From Gp6-AA40 sp963741135 (lineage in GTDB: Bacteria > Acidobacteriota > Vicinamibacteria > Vicinamibacterales > UBA2999), in the NCBI GenBank assembly GCA_963741135.1, contig CAVUHC010000008.1:1240001-1304000 (forward strand): 64,000 nucleotides of DNA, written 5' to 3'. The notes under the pieces are model-generated. The model was not told the DNA's origin, made no database searches, and saw only the letters and a list, made by a program, of their open reading frames with translations. The position numbers and the translations under genes are program-made. This document shows, in pieces, positions 62,562-64,000 of the stretch. Within the stretch, counting starts at the first letter, position 1. Every line of letters begins with the position of its first letter.

Positions 62562-64000
62562 ATGAAATGTCGTCTCCATTCCGCACGCGCCGGCCTGAGC
62601 GCGACAAACAGGTTCCTGCTGATCGCGGCCATCGTCGTCGGCGTTCAGACGGCGGCGCAGACACAGATCGAGGTCAAACCGCCTCTTCCGCGAGACTTCA
62701 AGAACAGCCCGGGGCCATCGACATCCGGCATTTATGATTTCCGGGGCGACAATCTCGGACCGCTGATCACTGAATGTCCACAGGCGCGCCTCGCGAACGT
62801 GTTTCCGGAGCCGCTCGACCGGCGGGCGAAGGACGCGGTCGAGCAGTACAGCGACCGCGGCAACGATCTGCGCGCGAATGAAGAGTTCAGTTGCTTCCCG
62901 CAGGACGAAACCACCATCGCCGTCAATCCGACCTCGAGCCGCAACATCGTCGCGGGCGCCAATGACTACCGTTTCGGGACGGGATCGTCTGGTGTGTACG
63001 CGAGCGTGGACGGCGGCCGGACGTGGTACGGCACCGTCATTCCGTTCCCCGTGGTGCCTTTCGGCCAGGGATACATCGTCAGCGGCGGTGACCCCGCTGT
63101 CGTCTTCGATCGCGCAGGTGTCGCCTATTACGCGCAGATCGCCTTCAATCGCAATGACGACTCGAACGGCGTGTTCGTGAGCCGTTCGACCAACGGCGGC
63201 TACACCTGGACCCGCGCCCGGGCGGTGCCCCTGGATACGACTCCGCCCAACCCGGTCCTTCCGGGTGACGGGGTCGTCATCGTCCAGCAGGACAACGACT
63301 TCATCGTGAACAACAGCGTGACCCTCCATGACAAGGAGTACATCGCTGCGGGGCCGCGTCCCTCCGGTGTGGATGCGCAATGCTTCAAGCCGGTCTCTCA
63401 CGCGCCCGTGGCATGCGACCCCGCGGTCGTGGGCGTCGATCGCCTCTACGTAAGCTGGACGGCGTTCAACAACCCGCCAGGGCCGCCCGAGTTCATCGTG
63501 AGCTCGACGATCGAAGTCAGCTACTCCGACGATCAGGGCCGCTCATGGTCGCCGCGCCACACCGTCAACGGCAGCGCGCCGTTCTGCGCGTTCGCGTTCG
63601 CGGGGGGAAATCAGTGCGACGACAACCAGTATTCGATACCGACGGTGAGTCCGGATACGGGCTTCCTGTACGTGTCGTTCGAGAACTTCAACACGCCGGA
63701 TGAGAACCAGTTCGTCGTCGTGCGATCGCATGACGGAGGACAGACGTTCCAGGGACCGTTCTTCGTCACGCCCGTCTTCGACGTGAACTTCCCCCGATCG
63801 GGCGCTGCCGGCGGCAGGCCCGATTGCTTCACGCGGGGCCAGCAGAACGGCCGCATCGTCTATACGAACAGCTGTTTCCGCTCGAACGCCGGCGGAAACA
63901 TCGTCGTGGACAAACGTCACGGCAACTTCGCCGATGACCTCTACCTTGTCATGTCCGACAACCGCAACGGCACCACGCGAAGTTCGAACGCCGACGTCTT
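62562..64000 (+). CDS. Sialidase/BNR-repeat-like secreted protein (3' truncated)
   Basis: At least 479 residues, open to the right edge of the window. A signal peptide (FLLIAAIVVGVQTAAQT) precedes repeated Asp-box/BNR motifs (SVDGGRTWYG, SRSTNGGYTWT, SYSDDQGRSWSP, RSHDGGQTFQG) in a sialidase-like six-bladed propeller. Such folds hydrolyse or bind glycans. ATG 62562 has GAGGAGG upstream. The shadow frames on the opposite strand in this stretch are not genes. Confidence 0.85.
   Translation, partial: MKCRLHSARAGLSATNRFLLIAAIVVGVQTAAQTQIEVKPPLPRDFKNSPGPSTSGIYDFRGDNLGPLITECPQARLANVFPEPLDRRAKDAVEQYSDRGNDLRANEEFSCFPQDETTIAVNPTSSRNIVAGANDYRFGTGSSGVYASVDGGRTWYGTVIPFPVVPFGQGYIVSGGDPAVVFDRAGVAYYAQIAFNRNDDSNGVFVSRSTNGGYTWTRARAVPLDTTPPNPVLPGDGVVIVQQDNDFIVNNSVTLHDKEYIAAGPRPSGVDAQCFKPVSHAPVACDPAVVGVDRLYVSWTAFNNPPGPPEFIVSSTIEVSYSDDQGRSWSPRHTVNGSAPFCAFAFAGGNQCDDNQYSIPTVSPDTGFLYVSFENFNTPDENQFVVVRSHDGGQTFQGPFFVTPVFDVNFPRSGAAGGRPDCFTRGQQNGRIVYTNSCFRSNAGGNIVVDKRHGNFADDLYLVMSDNRNGTTRSSNADV

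Noticed and set aside
62102..62737. Possible gene in the gap before the sialidase-like gene
   Set aside because: It is composed of tandem repeat and hairpin sequence, is Arg-rich, lacks a ribosome site and runs over the real start at 62562.
62469..63401. Long minus-strand frame opposite the right-end gene
   Set aside because: The plus strand carries a clear signal peptide and Asp-box repeats across the same stretch; the minus frame has no recognisable domain.

Overview
The window looks like a chromosomal stretch of a high-GC, aerobic, soil-type bacterium, most likely Acidobacteriota of the Vicinamibacteria type. This is inferred from gene content, not from a marker gene. The signs are three ECF sigma / Ser-Thr kinase cassettes, DUF6152 proteins paired with a large secreted family of unknown function, many Tat-exported small-molecule enzymes, a DUF5916 outer-membrane protein, and a reaction-centre-type cytochrome c domain fused to cytochrome b. 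No rRNA, tRNA or CRISPR array was recognised. Both ends cut a gene: a PQQ dehydrogenase on the left and a BNR-repeat sialidase-like protein on the right.

Layout. Positions 1-10.6 kb: PQQ dehydrogenase end, exported VOC protein, an mddA-like methyltransferase coupled to a secreted protein, an alpha/beta hydrolase-LuxR fusion, an exported amidohydrolase, a multi-S1-domain protein, a ModA-like binding protein, an AlkZ-related gene broken by a frameshift, and a lactonase. Positions 10.7-16.5 kb: a frameshifted amidohydrolase, then a duplicated Tat-exported alpha/beta hydrolase pair separated by a second ModA-like gene, then a diheme cytochrome c. Positions 16.7-27.5 kb: HicBA, LmbE-like deacetylase, YVTN propeller, EamA transporter, dienelactone hydrolase, an IS256 scrap, DUF5916, TPR protein, DUF6152 and its secreted partner family. 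Positions 27.6-35.2 kb: two large Ser/Thr kinases and two near-identical ECF sigma genes, one with an 84-bp in-frame deletion in region 4. Positions 35.2-47.4 kb: small exported enzymes and propellers, a broken MBL hydrolase, a MASE1-type histidine kinase, an M23 protein with C-terminal repeats, and two orphan tail-tube (gp19-like) genes. Positions 47.4-52 kb: lipoprotein and a third sigma-kinase cassette. Positions 52.65-53.38 kb: a gene-poor interval with a consensus sigma-70-type promoter. Positions 53.4-64 kb: Rieske plus cytochrome b/cytochrome c/LolA-like fusion, a DUF6152 operon, a Tat-exported amidohydrolase, a triple-repeat secreted protein and the sialidase-like gene.

A roughly 140-bp palindromic repeat occurs five times in full, in both orientations, plus one half copy. 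A second palindromic family and several smaller repeats also occupy gene-free gaps. At least ten single-base frameshifts break or alter seven genes; most are +1. This could be real decay or consensus error and must be settled before the affected genes are called pseudogenes.

Functional picture: the cell exports many hydrolases and lyases with twin-arginine signals, feeds electrons through PQQ/cytochrome c and a Rieske/cyt b complex, and controls gene sets through sigma factors coupled to Ser/Thr kinases.
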